Positions 1 through 8,542 of a stretch of DNA of 26,076 nt are shown here, piece after piece. The notes beneath the pieces were generated by a model. It made no database searches, was not told the DNA's origin, and saw only the letters and a list, made by a program, of their open reading frames with translations. How positions within the stretch are numbered: position 1 is the stretch's first letter; every line of letters begins with the position of its first letter. Both the position numbers and the translations under genes were made by a program. The stretch is from CAYGZM01 sp964354365 (GTDB lineage Bacteria > Planctomycetota > Phycisphaerae > Sedimentisphaerales > Anaerobacaceae). Location: contig CAYGZM010000047.1 in NCBI GenBank assembly GCA_964354365.1, forward strand, positions 1 through 26,076, in the 5' to 3' direction.

Positions 1-2392
1 GAATGATCTCCTGCGTAATCTGCGGACACCCCGCGCCCCGGCTGCTCGCCACGATACTGCCATACACAGGGCCGCTCTGCCCCGCTCGAATCTTTGCTTC
101 CTGCGGGCCTTCCTGCTTGCCCGTCTGCACCCACCGCGCCACGAACTGGTTCACCTTGTCTGCCGCATTTGCATCGACAATCTCCCGCGAAAGCTCCTTG
201 TCGTAGATGCTTCTGACCGCACCGGTTTGCGCATCCAGTGTAAGCTTAAAGAAGCGGTTCTCAATCTCGCCTTGTCCCGTCGTGACATCGCTCTGCGACG
301 GGGTCGCGTTTTCCGCCGGGGCAAGCCGATACGTCTTATGGCCCATAGATGGAACATCCTCAGCCACGAACACCAAATCATAAAGCTCGTGCCCCTCAAA
401 CTGCCCCCGCGCGTACCGATATGCGCTGTACGGCGCCGGCGCCTGCGGACCGTCCAGCTTGACGCTCTGGTGCGGCACTTTCCGCCCCGTGTCTTCGTCT
501 ATCAGATCGAATGGCTCATTCACGTCAAAGCGAGTCACCCTCACCACGTCCGTCCTGTCGAATGAAAGCAAATTGAAGACCACAATACGCCGCCCATCCT
601 CCTTCAACTCTATATTGTGCGCAATCTTCTCAAGACTCCCTTCCAAAATGGGCTTCACTAGGCCCGCCGCCTTGTACGCATACTGGCTCTTCTCGTTCCA
701 CCCCCAGTCCTGCACCTCGCCCGTGGGGTAGTCCCTGCCCCACGTATGCTCGTCGTAAAGCAGCATATTGTCATAAGCATCACGCAGCTTCTCCGCCGGA
801 TACGAATAATCGCTAACCGCCGAAGCAATCGTCGCCGACTTCTCCGCAGACTGCAATCTGTCGTGAGTGATGCGGTTTATCCCCGTCTCCTTGGCCGTCG
901 AGACCGCCCCGACAACGTAATCCGTATCAGGCAGCTCGCCCCTGAACGTCCGAACGTCCAGGCATTGTTTCTCGAGCTCTTCAAAGAACATCGTATTCGT
1001 CGCCACGATTATTCGCGGGTAAGCCCACTTCTCGTTCCACTCGCTCGCAACGTGGCTTATCTTCACCGCCGGAGGGTGGTTGTCCACACCGTTGTGTATA
1101 TATCGCACAACACTAAACGGAGTACCCTGCTTCTCCATCGCCTCAAGCATCCCCGGAAGATTATCCGCCACCTCCTCATACGAATCAGGACCCGTCACTC
1201 GTTTGAAGAACCCGTAGCTGCTCTGATAATACACTAAGACCTTCCCACCGTCCGGCCCTTCCCACCGAAATGCGTCCGGCCTGCCGTGCCGCAATATCGC
1301 CGACTCATCCCAGAACGTGTGTATGTCGTTCCTGCCCCACTCGAAATAAGTCGGCATACCCGCAAAGAAATACTTCACACCCGCACCCGCCAGTACCGTC
1401 GGCAGACCCCAGCTCAATCCCGGCACATCCGTAATCGAACCCGTCCGAATCGTCCCGCCGAACCTCTCCTTCAGCCGAAACGATGGATACATCAAACGAA
1501 TAAGCTCCTCATGCCCGCACAGCCCGCTTATCTCGTTGCCGAAAAGCGCGCCAATCTCAATCCGCCCCTCCTTCACGTACTTGGCGAGCTTCTTGACCAC
1601 CTCATCCGGCCTGTTCTCGACATAGTGCTGTAGCGACCACGTCTCCTCAACAGTATATCTGTACTTCGATTCCTCCGGCCAATCCTCCGTCTCCTCACAG
1701 AATTTCAGCACGTCGTCGTAGAAGCCGTCGTACGTGTTCAGAACGTTCTCAATCGTATCCGTATAGCCGAGATCGTGGTGCGTAATCGCAATTATATACA
1801 CCTTCCAGTGCTTCTGAGGTTCCCACGTCGCCTTCTGCCGACCGACAACTTTCTTGCCCGCTGTAACCACAAACTCAACCGGCGTCGCCTTGATCACCTC
1901 CGGCACATAGACCTCCAGCGTACTCTTGCCCTTCCCTATCTTTCCAACGCCCGTGCTCCTCTGCCGTGAGTCGAACTCAACATCCACCTTCACCTCCGAA
2001 AGCTCCTCTGTGCTCTCAACCTCGACGTGGGCCTTATGCAAAAGAGACCCCTGCTCCCTGATGAAAAATACGGTCGGCTTGATCGAAATCAAGCGCAGCG
2101 CCCCGCTATCTTGCCCCCCCTGCGCTGGATTCTGGCTCTCCGCAGCCCGCATGCCTCCATAAGCAATCACAACAGCCGCCACACCAACAAGAATCGCTCG
2201 ACCCGTTAGAAATTCTCTGGCCCGGGGCGTCCCTGGGGGGGGTGGGATTTCTAACGGGGCTCGACCGAAACCCTGCTCTGTGTCATTCCCGCGAAAAGCC
2301 TGCCCTGACCTTGCCGAAGGGCGGGAATCCAGAAGCCCGGACTTCGTGGAGCAACTCTGTTTGTTACAGTCTCTAAGACTCGACCTGTCCAT
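1..2392 (-). CDS. Exported glycoside hydrolase family 38-like protein (alpha-mannosidase-like), C-terminus off the window
   Basis: An uninterrupted minus-strand frame runs from ATG at 2392 through the left edge (797 codons seen, no stop). AAGGAGG lies five bases before this ATG, which fixes the start. Residues about 64-80 (GRAILVGVAAVVIAYGG) form a hydrophobic signal or anchor segment. Residues 200-212 (IIAITHHDLGYTD) carry the H-x-D zinc-binding pattern of the GH38 catalytic domain, and SITDVPGLSWGLP about 150 residues later holds the candidate nucleophile Asp. YDEHTWG and the following beta-rich region fit the GH38 middle and C-terminal domains. GH38 enzymes are retaining zinc alpha-mannosidases; this divergent bacterial branch has uncertain substrates, so the activity is inferred from the family. 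The roughly 60 residues before the hydrophobic segment are odd: they include two repeat elements translated in frame (see 2196-2266 and 2281-2335). DUF6498 lies 151 bases upstream on the same strand. Confidence 0.85.
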   Translation of the reverse strand, partial: MDRSSLRDCNKQSCSTKSGLLDSRPSARSGQAFRGNDTEQGFGRAPLEIPPPPGTPRAREFLTGRAILVGVAAVVIAYGGMRAAESQNPAQGGQDSGALRLISIKPTVFFIREQGSLLHKAHVEVESTEELSEVKVDVEFDSRQRSTGVGKIGKGKSTLEVYVPEVIKATPVEFVVTAGKKVVGRQKATWEPQKHWKVYIIAITHHDLGYTDTIENVLNTYDGFYDDVLKFCEETEDWPEESKYRYTVEETWSLQHYVENRPDEVVKKLAKYVKEGRIEIGALFGNEISGLCGHEELIRLMYPSFRLKERFGGTIRTGSITDVPGLSWGLPTVLAGAGVKYFFAGMPTYFEWGRNDIHTFWDESAILRHGRPDAFRWEGPDGGKVLVYYQSSYGFFKRVTGPDSYEEVADNLPGMLEAMEKQGTPFSVVRYIHNGVDNHPPAVKISHVASEWNEKWAYPRIIVATNTMFFEELEKQCLDVRTFRGELPDTDYVVGAVSTAKETGINRITHDRLQSAEKSATIASAVSDYSYPAEKLRDAYDNMLLYDEHTWGRDYPTGEVQDWGWNEKSQYAYKAAGLVKPILEGSLEKIAHNIELKEDGRRIVVFNLLSFDRTDVVRVTRFDVNEPFDLIDEDTGRKVPHQSVKLDGPQAPAPYSAYRYARGQFEGHELYDLVFVAEDVPSMGHKTYRLAPAENATPSQSDVTTGQGEIENRFFKLTLDAQTGAVRSIYDKELSREIVDANAADKVNQFVARWVQTGKQEGPQEAKIRAGQSGPVYGSIVASSRGAGCPQITQEII
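2196..2266. repeat. Small inverted-repeat element with flanking 8-bp direct repeats, inside the GH38 coding sequence
   Basis: A perfect 12-bp inverted repeat (CCCGTTAGAAAT at 2202-2213, ATTTCTAACGGG at 2247-2258) encloses a GC-rich core. The 8-mer GCTCGACC occurs on both sides, at 2196-2203 and 2259-2266. The copies are 63 bp apart, so the insert adds exactly 21 codons and keeps the frame; at protein level the tripeptide GRA is duplicated around it. The arrangement resembles a MITE-like insertion with a target-site duplication, but that origin is inferred. Confidence 0.7.
2281..2335. repeat. Dispersed palindromic repeat (GTCATTCC...GGAATC type), translated within the GH38 N-terminus
   Basis: ATTCCCGC (2285-2292) and GCGGGAAT (2321-2328) form an 8-bp inverted repeat around a CCTGCCCTGACCTTGCCGAAGG-like core. 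Related sequences with GTCATTCC and GGAAT ends occur at about 13311-13387 and 25022-25048, so this is a dispersed family. This copy lies within GH38 codons about 20-38 and contains no stop in that frame. Confidence 0.65.
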
Positions 2393-2543
2393 AACATCCT
2401 CCTTGCGTCTGTTCGCCAGAGCTGCAAGAATAATCAAAACGCTAAATCGACCGTGCCCCATTCTAAACACCCTCCCACGATATGGCAAGCCCCCACGTTT
2501 CCGTTCACAAAGCCCCCGCCACCCTGTCCGCTTCACTTATTCA

Positions 2544-3296
2544 TCATCGCCCCGCGCTAATCATCCCCTGCGCCCCTTTTGCCTTGTGCTCCCGCAGATG
2601 TAATTCTACATCAATAATCGTCTTGAGCACGACAAGCACAAACAGCAGCGCCGCCGGCGAGCCAAACACCATTGATAAAAAACCGCCCGCAATAATCGCC
2701 ACGTGCATCACAACCACCCTCGCGTATGGCGCCCCCATCAGCTTTCCGGGGTCCGTCCGCGCATACTCGCCCTTTATCAGGTAGTTGTAAACGAACGATA
2801 CACCGTGACTTACGAACAACGCCAGAAGCGCAAGCCTCATATTCGGCGACATAACCGAATACGCCTCTTTCATCACATTCAGCAGTATCTGAACAAAAAC
2901 CAGAAAACACGGCCAGCTCACCCTACCCATAGACTCCCCGCCGCTCTTGTTGAATATCGTCAAAACGAAAAACCCGTGGATCCCGACAAACCCCCCGAAG
3001 TGAAGTACAAAGAAAGGTATCGCGAACAATTTGCCCATAAGCTCCCTGGGGTCCTTCATTCTTACAAATGCCATTTTCAGAACGTTATAGAACCCTACTA
3101 CCAGGTTCTCCGCCCAATACAGCAGAACGATATTGAACGCATCCCACCCCGCGAACAGAACCCCAAACACCGGAACCACGTTCGCCGCAATCAGCGAAAT
3201 CAACGGCAGCCGCTGCAGAATATCATTTCCCTGCTTCATCCGCGCCACAATACCAATTCCAACCAATTCCTCCAACCCTTTTTCCTCTTGCCGCAC
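2544..3296 (-). CDS. DUF6498 family integral membrane protein
   Basis: The 250-residue protein has about five to six hydrophobic segments, near residues 30-55, 85-115, 125-145, 150-170 and 185-225. Near the N-terminus, WDAFNIVLLYWAENLVVGFYNVLKM, and at the C-terminus, VLKTIIDVELHLREH, match what I recall of the DUF6498 family, which has no established function. The listed start is GTG at 3296 with no clear ribosome site; ATG at 3239 (MKQGNDIL) is an equally possible start and keeps all membrane segments. It precedes the GH38 gene on the same strand with a 151-base gap, so cotranscription is possible. Nothing in the sequence indicates a substrate or partner. Confidence 0.8.
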   Translation of the reverse strand: MRQEEKGLEELVGIGIVARMKQGNDILQRLPLISLIAANVVPVFGVLFAGWDAFNIVLLYWAENLVVGFYNVLKMAFVRMKDPRELMGKLFAIPFFVLHFGGFVGIHGFFVLTIFNKSGGESMGRVSWPCFLVFVQILLNVMKEAYSVMSPNMRLALLALFVSHGVSFVYNYLIKGEYARTDPGKLMGAPYARVVVMHVAIIAGGFLSMVFGSPAALLFVLVVLKTIIDVELHLREHKAKGAQGMISAGR

Positions 3297-3602
3297 GTTA
3301 TCTCGTGACAGTCACCACCCCAAAATGACCACACCGCGCAGTCATGTAGCCTGCGATTTTCCCCACCACTGAACTGTGGCACGGCCTTCCAGGCCGTGAA
3401 TCTGACCTTCTATCCCACTCGCCCCAACCAATATCCAATCTGAGATCTTGAATGAAATCTGAAATCCAGCCTCTCCATCTTCCGTCCTCCGCCGCCTGTC
3501 TTCTGTCCTCTCTTCATCCCGCCTATGCAGGGTGCGATTTTTCGCACCACTCAAGACTGATTTATGGTGCATTTTGCAGCCTATTGGTCTTTAGGTGCAA
3601 TA
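3297..3602. repeat. Gene-free stretch of hairpins and related short repeats
   Basis: No credible gene is seen. CACGGCCT (3380-3387) and AGGCCGTG (3391-3398) form a perfect 8-bp stem with a 3-base loop. GGTGCGA (3531-3537) and TCGCACC (3542-3548) form a 7-bp stem with a TTTT loop. The segments at 3352-3375 and 3533-3559 share TGCGATTTT-C-CACCACT-AA-CTG and look like diverged copies of one repeat. These hairpins could help end the metal-efflux transcript, but none has a following U-tract on the minus strand, so I do not call a terminator. A minus-strand open frame at 3342-3572 is made of this repeat material. Confidence 0.6.
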
Positions 3603-3944
3603 TCACACAGCATTTTCACCTCGTTCCCCTGTACGTATTCGTACGGATTCTTCAAGAGGCAATACATATATTTTTCCGTCACCATGAAGCCCGGTATGAG
3701 CTGCTTCTTTAATAGTTGAAATAACCTGTTCAACAAGTTCCGAGTGGCAGACTATCTCCAGCCTGATGTGTGGTTTGAAATCCAACGAAATCTCCGGCCC
3801 CTGTTCTGGAATATGCCTGCTTCTGTCGCGGCCGAAACCGTGGATTTTTGAGCTGCTGGCGCCGGTAAGTCCTTCGATTTTATGCAAAGCCAGCATCACT
3901 TCATCGAATTTGTTTTCCTTAATAAATGCGATTACCATTTTCAT
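3603..3944 (-). CDS. P-II family signalling protein of the metal-efflux-linked type, lacking the T-loop tyrosine
   Basis: At 113 residues it has normal GlnB length. It begins MKMVIAFIKENKFDEVMLAL, keeps the B-loop TGLHGDGKI at about 84-92 and the C-terminal signature VRIRTGERG at 101-109, whose arginines bind ATP phosphates in the family. The T-loop (37-56, GFGRDRSRHIPEQGPEISLDF) has Glu at position 51 where GlnB has the uridylylated Tyr, so GlnD-type modification there is not possible. A PII subgroup (PII-NG) with altered T-loops is known next to CusA/CzcA pumps. Here the gene follows the RND pump by 39 bases, with AAGGA eight bases before ATG 3944. A role gating or sensing for the pump is inferred from context; a nitrogen-control role is less likely because no amtB or glnA is nearby. 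Confidence 0.88.
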   Translation of the reverse strand: MKMVIAFIKENKFDEVMLALHKIEGLTGASSSKIHGFGRDRSRHIPEQGPEISLDFKPHIRLEIVCHSELVEQVISTIKEAAHTGLHGDGKIYVLPLEESVRIRTGERGENAV

Positions 3945-3983
3945 AGTCAGATTCCTTTTGATTTTTATGTTCCTCTTTAGATA

Positions 3984-6900
3984 TCAATACTCCACAACTG
4001 TTTCATCCCGGTTAAAAATTATATAAAGCACGGGTAGTATAATAAGAGTCAGACACAGGGAACTGATAAGCCCGCCGAAGATTACGGCTACCAGGGGTTT
4101 CTGTATCTCGGAACCTGAACCTGTGGCATAGAGCATTGGCAACAGTCCTACGAGTGTAGTTAGAGTCGTCATTATTAGGGGTCTTACTCGCAGCCGGCAG
4201 GCCTCGATAACCGCATCGTAAATTGTTTTGCCTTCTGCCCGCAATTGATCGAAGAAACTTACCAGTACCAGCCCGTTTTCCACCGCTACTCCCAATAATG
4301 CGATAAAGCCAATTGAGGCGGCGACGCTCAAGTGTATCTTCAGTAGATAGATAGCCATAATGCCTCCAACAACTGCAAAGGGCAAATTCGTGAGAATCAG
4401 GATTGCACTTTTCAGAGAATTCAGCGAGCTGAACAGCATTATGAATATCAAGAATGTTGTGATGGGCACAACGACTTTCAGTCGTGCCATTGCTCGCTGC
4501 TGGTTTTCAAATTGTCCGCCCCAGGTGAGCCTGTAGCCCTCCGGCAAGCCGTTCTCCATATCCGCCAGTTTGAGTTTGGCTTCCTTCACAAAACCACCGA
4601 TGTCCCTGCCCCTGACGTTGCACTCTACGATGAGTCTGCGTCTGAAGTCCTCCCTGCTAATCTGAGCCGGGACTTCGACCTCAGCGATTGTTGCCAATTC
4701 TCCGAGAGGGATATTGTAACCCAAGGGGGACGATACCAGAAGGTCATTGATAGCATCGCTGCTGCTGCGGTGCTCTGCGGGGAAACGCACTTGTACGTCG
4801 AACCGTTTTTGGTCCTCAAAAATCGCAGAGGCGGTCTTTCCGCCAATGGCTGTTTCAACCAAGAGGTTGATGTCTTCGATATTGACCTTGTGGCGGGCCA
4901 TTGCTTGGCGGTCGGGCCGTATTTCAATCTGAGAGAGACCTGATACCTGTTCTATCTTAACATCACCGGATCCATTGATGCTGGCAAGAATAGGCGCAAT
5001 CTTTTCGCCTACGCCGACCAGTACGTCGATATCGTCTCCAAATACCTTTATGGCGACGTCGGATTTTATGCCGCTGATCAGTTCGTTTACCCGCAATGTA
5101 ATTGGCTGTGAGAAGGCCGGTCTTATCCCAGGGAAAGTGGCCAGTTCCTCGCCAATCGCCTCAACCGTTTGTTCTTTTGACCGGCCCGAGATTGACTCGT
5201 AGTCCGGCTTGAACATAATCAAAAGGTCACTTTGTTCCGGACCCATGGGGTCTTCGGCGATCTCCGCCCGTCCCGTCTTCGAGACGACTGTCTCAATCTC
5301 CGGGAACTTGGCGAGAAGCGCGTATTCTATCGCTGATGCCTGTTTGGCTGAGCCCTCCGTGCCGGCGGTGGGCAAACGAACAATGTTTATTGCCAGAGCT
5401 CCTTCGTCCAATGGAGGCAGAAACTCTGTCCCAATCCTGGGCAGCACCGAGAATGCAACAACCATAATAATAGCAGCAACGACAACAGTAGCCCATCGGC
5501 CTCGAATAGCAAGCGATAGCACAGGTGTGTAAATCCTATGGATGATTCGAATCAATAGGTTCTCACGCGTCTGGCTGCCGGAGCGTTTAATTATGAGGGA
5601 CCCCAAAACCGGCATGATAATCAGCGCCGCCACAAGCTCCCCAAGAAGAGCAAAACACATCGTCAGCGCCAGTGGTTTGAACATCTTGCCCTCCATGGAT
5701 TCAAGTGTGAACAGAGGTATAAAAACCACCACGATGATCAGGATTGCGAATATTACCGGCTTGGCCACTTCTCGCAGCGCCTCAAAAGCTATGGGAATTC
5801 TTGATGCATCGGAATCTGCCTTCTCGCGCATGTGCCGTGCAATATTCTCGGTCACGATAATGGGACAGTCCACAACCATTCCGATGGCTACGACAAGACC
5901 ACCGAGACTCATCAGATTAGCCGTTACTCCCTGCCAGTCCATTAGTAAAAAAGTCACTGCAATGACCATGGGCAGCGAAATGGCGACTGTCAGGGCGGCG
6001 CGGATGTCCCACAAGACGATGAACAAAACCAGAACAACGAATATGATTCCCTGACCGAGCGCACTTGAGACAGTCCGGATGCACGCCTGGATAAGACTGG
6101 TCCGGTCGTAGAATGGGGAGATTCGAACGCCTGCGGGAAGAGACTTCTGGATTTCCGGTATCTCTGCACGGACTCGATTGACTACGTGCTTTGAATTGCT
6201 TCCCTTTAGCATGATGACCATTCCGCAGACAACCTCTCCCCGGCCGTCTTTGGTGACGACGCCGTTTCTTGTCTGATGCCCAATCTCTATCCGGGCGACG
6301 TCCCTGAGGTAAACGGGTGTGCCTTGCTCGGCCTTCAGGACTATTCCTTCGAGGTCTGGGATGCCTCGAGCGAACCCTTTGGAAACAACGTTGATTTGTT
6401 CCCAATCCCGAACGATAAAGCTGCCGGGGGCATTTGCATTATTCGCCTCCAGGGCTTCGAGGACGTCTTTGAGCGAAACGCCGTACTTAAGCAGAAGGGC
6501 GGGGTCAGGAATCACGTGGTACTGTTTTACAAATCCGCCGAAACTATTGATTTCATTTACCCCGGCCAATCGACGTAACTGGGGACTGACAACCCAGTTC
6601 TGGATTGTTCTCAAATCCGTCAAGCTGTGCTGGCTTTTGACAAGAGCAGCGCCGCATTCCGGACATTTACCTTCTGTGCGTGACCAGGCCTGTTCGTGCG
6701 TTGGGCAATAGTAACCGGCTTCAAGGACATACTGATATATTTCTCCAAGCCCTGTTGAGATTGGCCCTAATTCCGGCTCAATCCCTTCGGGTAATTTGCT
6801 TACCACCTGCGCCAGGCGCTCAAACACAAGCCGTCGTGCTAAGTATATATCGACGTGGTCCTCGAAAATGACGACGACCTGTGACAGTCCGGTTTTTGAC

Positions 6901-7154
6901 AGAGACCGCACCTGCCTGACATCCGGCAGACCGCCCATTTCGATCTCGATGGGAAGTGTTATTAGCCGCTCCACATCTTCGGGAGTCAGGCCGGGGGCCT
7001 CCGAAAGAATCATCACTTGCTGATTTGTCACATCCGGAAAAGCATCTATTGGCAGACGAGTCCAGGCGATGATTCCTGCCGCCAATAAGATGATGCTCGC
7101 AAGCACAATGAAAAGCCTCTGATGCAGAATAAAGTGAAGTAATTTGTCCAACAT
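3984..7154 (-). CDS. Heavy-metal efflux RND pump, CusA/CzcA family, with an inserted Cys/His metal-binding motif
   Basis: This 1056-residue inner-membrane proton antiporter is full length for the family. It starts MLDKLLHFILHQRLFIV with the first membrane helix at about 12-30 and has two periplasmic porter regions. The TM4 signature AIGMVVDCPIIVTEN (423-437) keeps Asp429 and Glu436; the first Asp of the CzcA pattern DFGxxxD is Gly, as in CusA. At the positions of the CusA metal-relay methionines I see none (LAINIVRLP, RVNELISGIK), and this part reads more like CzcA, so the metal is uncertain. Residues 147-172 insert YYCPTHEQAW-KCPECGAALV, a C-x2-H...C-x2-C motif like the small heavy-metal-binding domain, between porter strands where CusA has a short loop. 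ATG 7154 is preceded by AAAGGGGA and lies 17 bases after the adaptor stop. Confidence 0.93.
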   Translation of the reverse strand: MLDKLLHFILHQRLFIVLASIILLAAGIIAWTRLPIDAFPDVTNQQVMILSEAPGLTPEDVERLITLPIEIEMGGLPDVRQVRSLSKTGLSQVVVIFEDHVDIYLARRLVFERLAQVVSKLPEGIEPELGPISTGLGEIYQYVLEAGYYCPTHEQAWSRTEGKCPECGAALVKSQHSLTDLRTIQNWVVSPQLRRLAGVNEINSFGGFVKQYHVIPDPALLLKYGVSLKDVLEALEANNANAPGSFIVRDWEQINVVSKGFARGIPDLEGIVLKAEQGTPVYLRDVARIEIGHQTRNGVVTKDGRGEVVCGMVIMLKGSNSKHVVNRVRAEIPEIQKSLPAGVRISPFYDRTSLIQACIRTVSSALGQGIIFVVLVLFIVLWDIRAALTVAISLPMVIAVTFLLMDWQGVTANLMSLGGLVVAIGMVVDCPIIVTENIARHMREKADSDASRIPIAFEALREVAKPVIFAILIIVVVFIPLFTLESMEGKMFKPLALTMCFALLGELVAALIIMPVLGSLIIKRSGSQTRENLLIRIIHRIYTPVLSLAIRGRWATVVVAAIIMVVAFSVLPRIGTEFLPPLDEGALAINIVRLPTAGTEGSAKQASAIEYALLAKFPEIETVVSKTGRAEIAEDPMGPEQSDLLIMFKPDYESISGRSKEQTVEAIGEELATFPGIRPAFSQPITLRVNELISGIKSDVAIKVFGDDIDVLVGVGEKIAPILASINGSGDVKIEQVSGLSQIEIRPDRQAMARHKVNIEDINLLVETAIGGKTASAIFEDQKRFDVQVRFPAEHRSSSDAINDLLVSSPLGYNIPLGELATIAEVEVPAQISREDFRRRLIVECNVRGRDIGGFVKEAKLKLADMENGLPEGYRLTWGGQFENQQRAMARLKVVVPITTFLIFIMLFSSLNSLKSAILILTNLPFAVVGGIMAIYLLKIHLSVAASIGFIALLGVAVENGLVLVSFFDQLRAEGKTIYDAVIEACRLRVRPLIMTTLTTLVGLLPMLYATGSGSEIQKPLVAVIFGGLISSLCLTLIILPVLYIIFNRDETVVEY

Positions 7155-7171
7155 TGGCTAATCCCCTTTCA

Positions 7172-8542
7172 TCAGTCGGCGCAGCCGGCGCCCATTTTTT
7201 CTCGCAGGATATCACTCTTGAGCACAAATCCCCCGCTAGCGACAACCGTATCTCCTTCATTCACTCCGTCCACTATTTGCACCAGGTCCCCAAGGCGTCT
7301 TCCAACAACTACGTCACGCCGTACCCAGAAGTCGTCCCTCCAGTGCCGGAAGACAAAGGTCTTGCCATCGTCTGAGAGAACAGATGTGGCCGGAATAACC
7401 GTGATACTGTCCTTCCGGGGCACGATAATTTCAACCTCTGCGAACATGCCGGGCCTTAGCTTGCGATGTTCATTTACCACCTGGATACGCACCCTGATTG
7501 TCCGCGTATGCTCGTCCACCGTGCTGCCGATCAAGTCAACGCGCCCCGTGAACACATCTTGGCCAAATGCCTTGACCCTTACGCTTGCATCGATTGGTGC
7601 GCCGGACGAGAGCAGTTCGTGCAGCACCGCCAAATCCTTTTCGTAAAGGTCACTCCAGACCCAGAGGTTGGAAAGGTCGGCAATCGTATAGAGGGTTTGG
7701 GTTGTATCGACGAGAGAGCCTGCTGAAATGTCTTGGGAGATGACTGTACCGGCCCGGGGCGCACGCAAAACGAGTTCGGCGAACTGATTATCATCCTTAT
7801 CATTCTTTATTGCCTGTATCTGCTCGGCGTCGAGGCCGAAGAGACGGAGCCGTTTCTCGGCTGCTGCATGATATGCCTTCGCAGCATTCAGCTCGTTCAG
7901 GGCGCTGAGGTAATCCACCTTGCTGCTGATCTTCTTTTCATAGAGGTCCTTTTCACGATCAAACGTCGAGGCGGCCAATTCAAATCTCGCCTGGGCCTCC
8001 AGATACTGGGCTTTCGCCTGACCGAGGTCGGCCGAATGTAACACAGCCAATACGTCTCCTTCGGAGACGTCCTGGCCCAACAATTTGTCCACCCGCTTCA
8101 CTCGGCCGCTGCCTGTCGGCACTATGTCCACCACCGTCGTTTTGTCCAACTGCACCTGACCGGTGAGTCTGAAAACGGTTGTGTCGTTCACTTTCCGCGC
8201 CGAGTCAGTCTCGATCAGGGCTTTAGCCACTGAGGGATGGAGCTTGACCATTCCCAGTTCAAATCTACAGTTATCACATTCAATGGTGGGGACGCCGTGT
8301 TCACATATTGCCTTCTCAAGTTCAGCCACGTGTGGCGAATCTTCAGCGGCTTGTTCATGGGCAACTGAATGTTCAGAGGCATCGGTGGATTTGCTTTCGA
8401 CGCCGGAGGATGGCCCAAAATGCAGATTGCCTGTAAGCCATCCGATTACTCCCGAAAGGACGATAAACACAGACAAAGCCATCCCTGCGTGATTCAATCT
8501 CTGTAGCACGGAGTGGGTGGTCAGATTCGTCTTATTCACCAT
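7172..8542 (-). CDS. Periplasmic adaptor (membrane fusion protein) of the metal-efflux RND pump, CusB/CzcB type
   Basis: The 456-residue protein has an N-terminal membrane anchor at about 20-40 (GMALSVFIVLSGVIGWLTG), a linker, then a Cys/His cluster at 80-92 (CEHGVPTIECDNC), and the HlyD-like barrel-sandwich/alpha-hairpin body (about 125-330; DVLAVLHSADLGQAKAQYLEAQARFELA is the first hairpin helix). The C-terminal half has IRVRIQVVNEHRKLRPGMFAEVEI, typical of the beta-barrel and membrane-proximal domains. It joins pump and outer-membrane channel across the periplasm. The N-terminal CxH...CxxC cluster occurs in part of the CzcB family and probably binds metal. TAGGAG lies eight bases before ATG 8542. 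The gene overlaps the end of the outer-membrane factor gene by 11 bases, so the two are likely translationally coupled. Confidence 0.92.
   Translation of the reverse strand: MVNKTNLTTHSVLQRLNHAGMALSVFIVLSGVIGWLTGNLHFGPSSGVESKSTDASEHSVAHEQAAEDSPHVAELEKAICEHGVPTIECDNCRFELGMVKLHPSVAKALIETDSARKVNDTTVFRLTGQVQLDKTTVVDIVPTGSGRVKRVDKLLGQDVSEGDVLAVLHSADLGQAKAQYLEAQARFELAASTFDREKDLYEKKISSKVDYLSALNELNAAKAYHAAAEKRLRLFGLDAEQIQAIKNDKDDNQFAELVLRAPRAGTVISQDISAGSLVDTTQTLYTIADLSNLWVWSDLYEKDLAVLHELLSSGAPIDASVRVKAFGQDVFTGRVDLIGSTVDEHTRTIRVRIQVVNEHRKLRPGMFAEVEIIVPRKDSITVIPATSVLSDDGKTFVFRHWRDDFWVRRDVVVGRRLGDLVQIVDGVNEGDTVVASGGFVLKSDILREKMGAGCAD

Noticed and set aside
3342..3572. Minus-strand 76-codon open frame
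   Set aside because: Made of intergenic hairpins and low-complexity sequence (TEDRRRRTEDG); no family or ribosome site.
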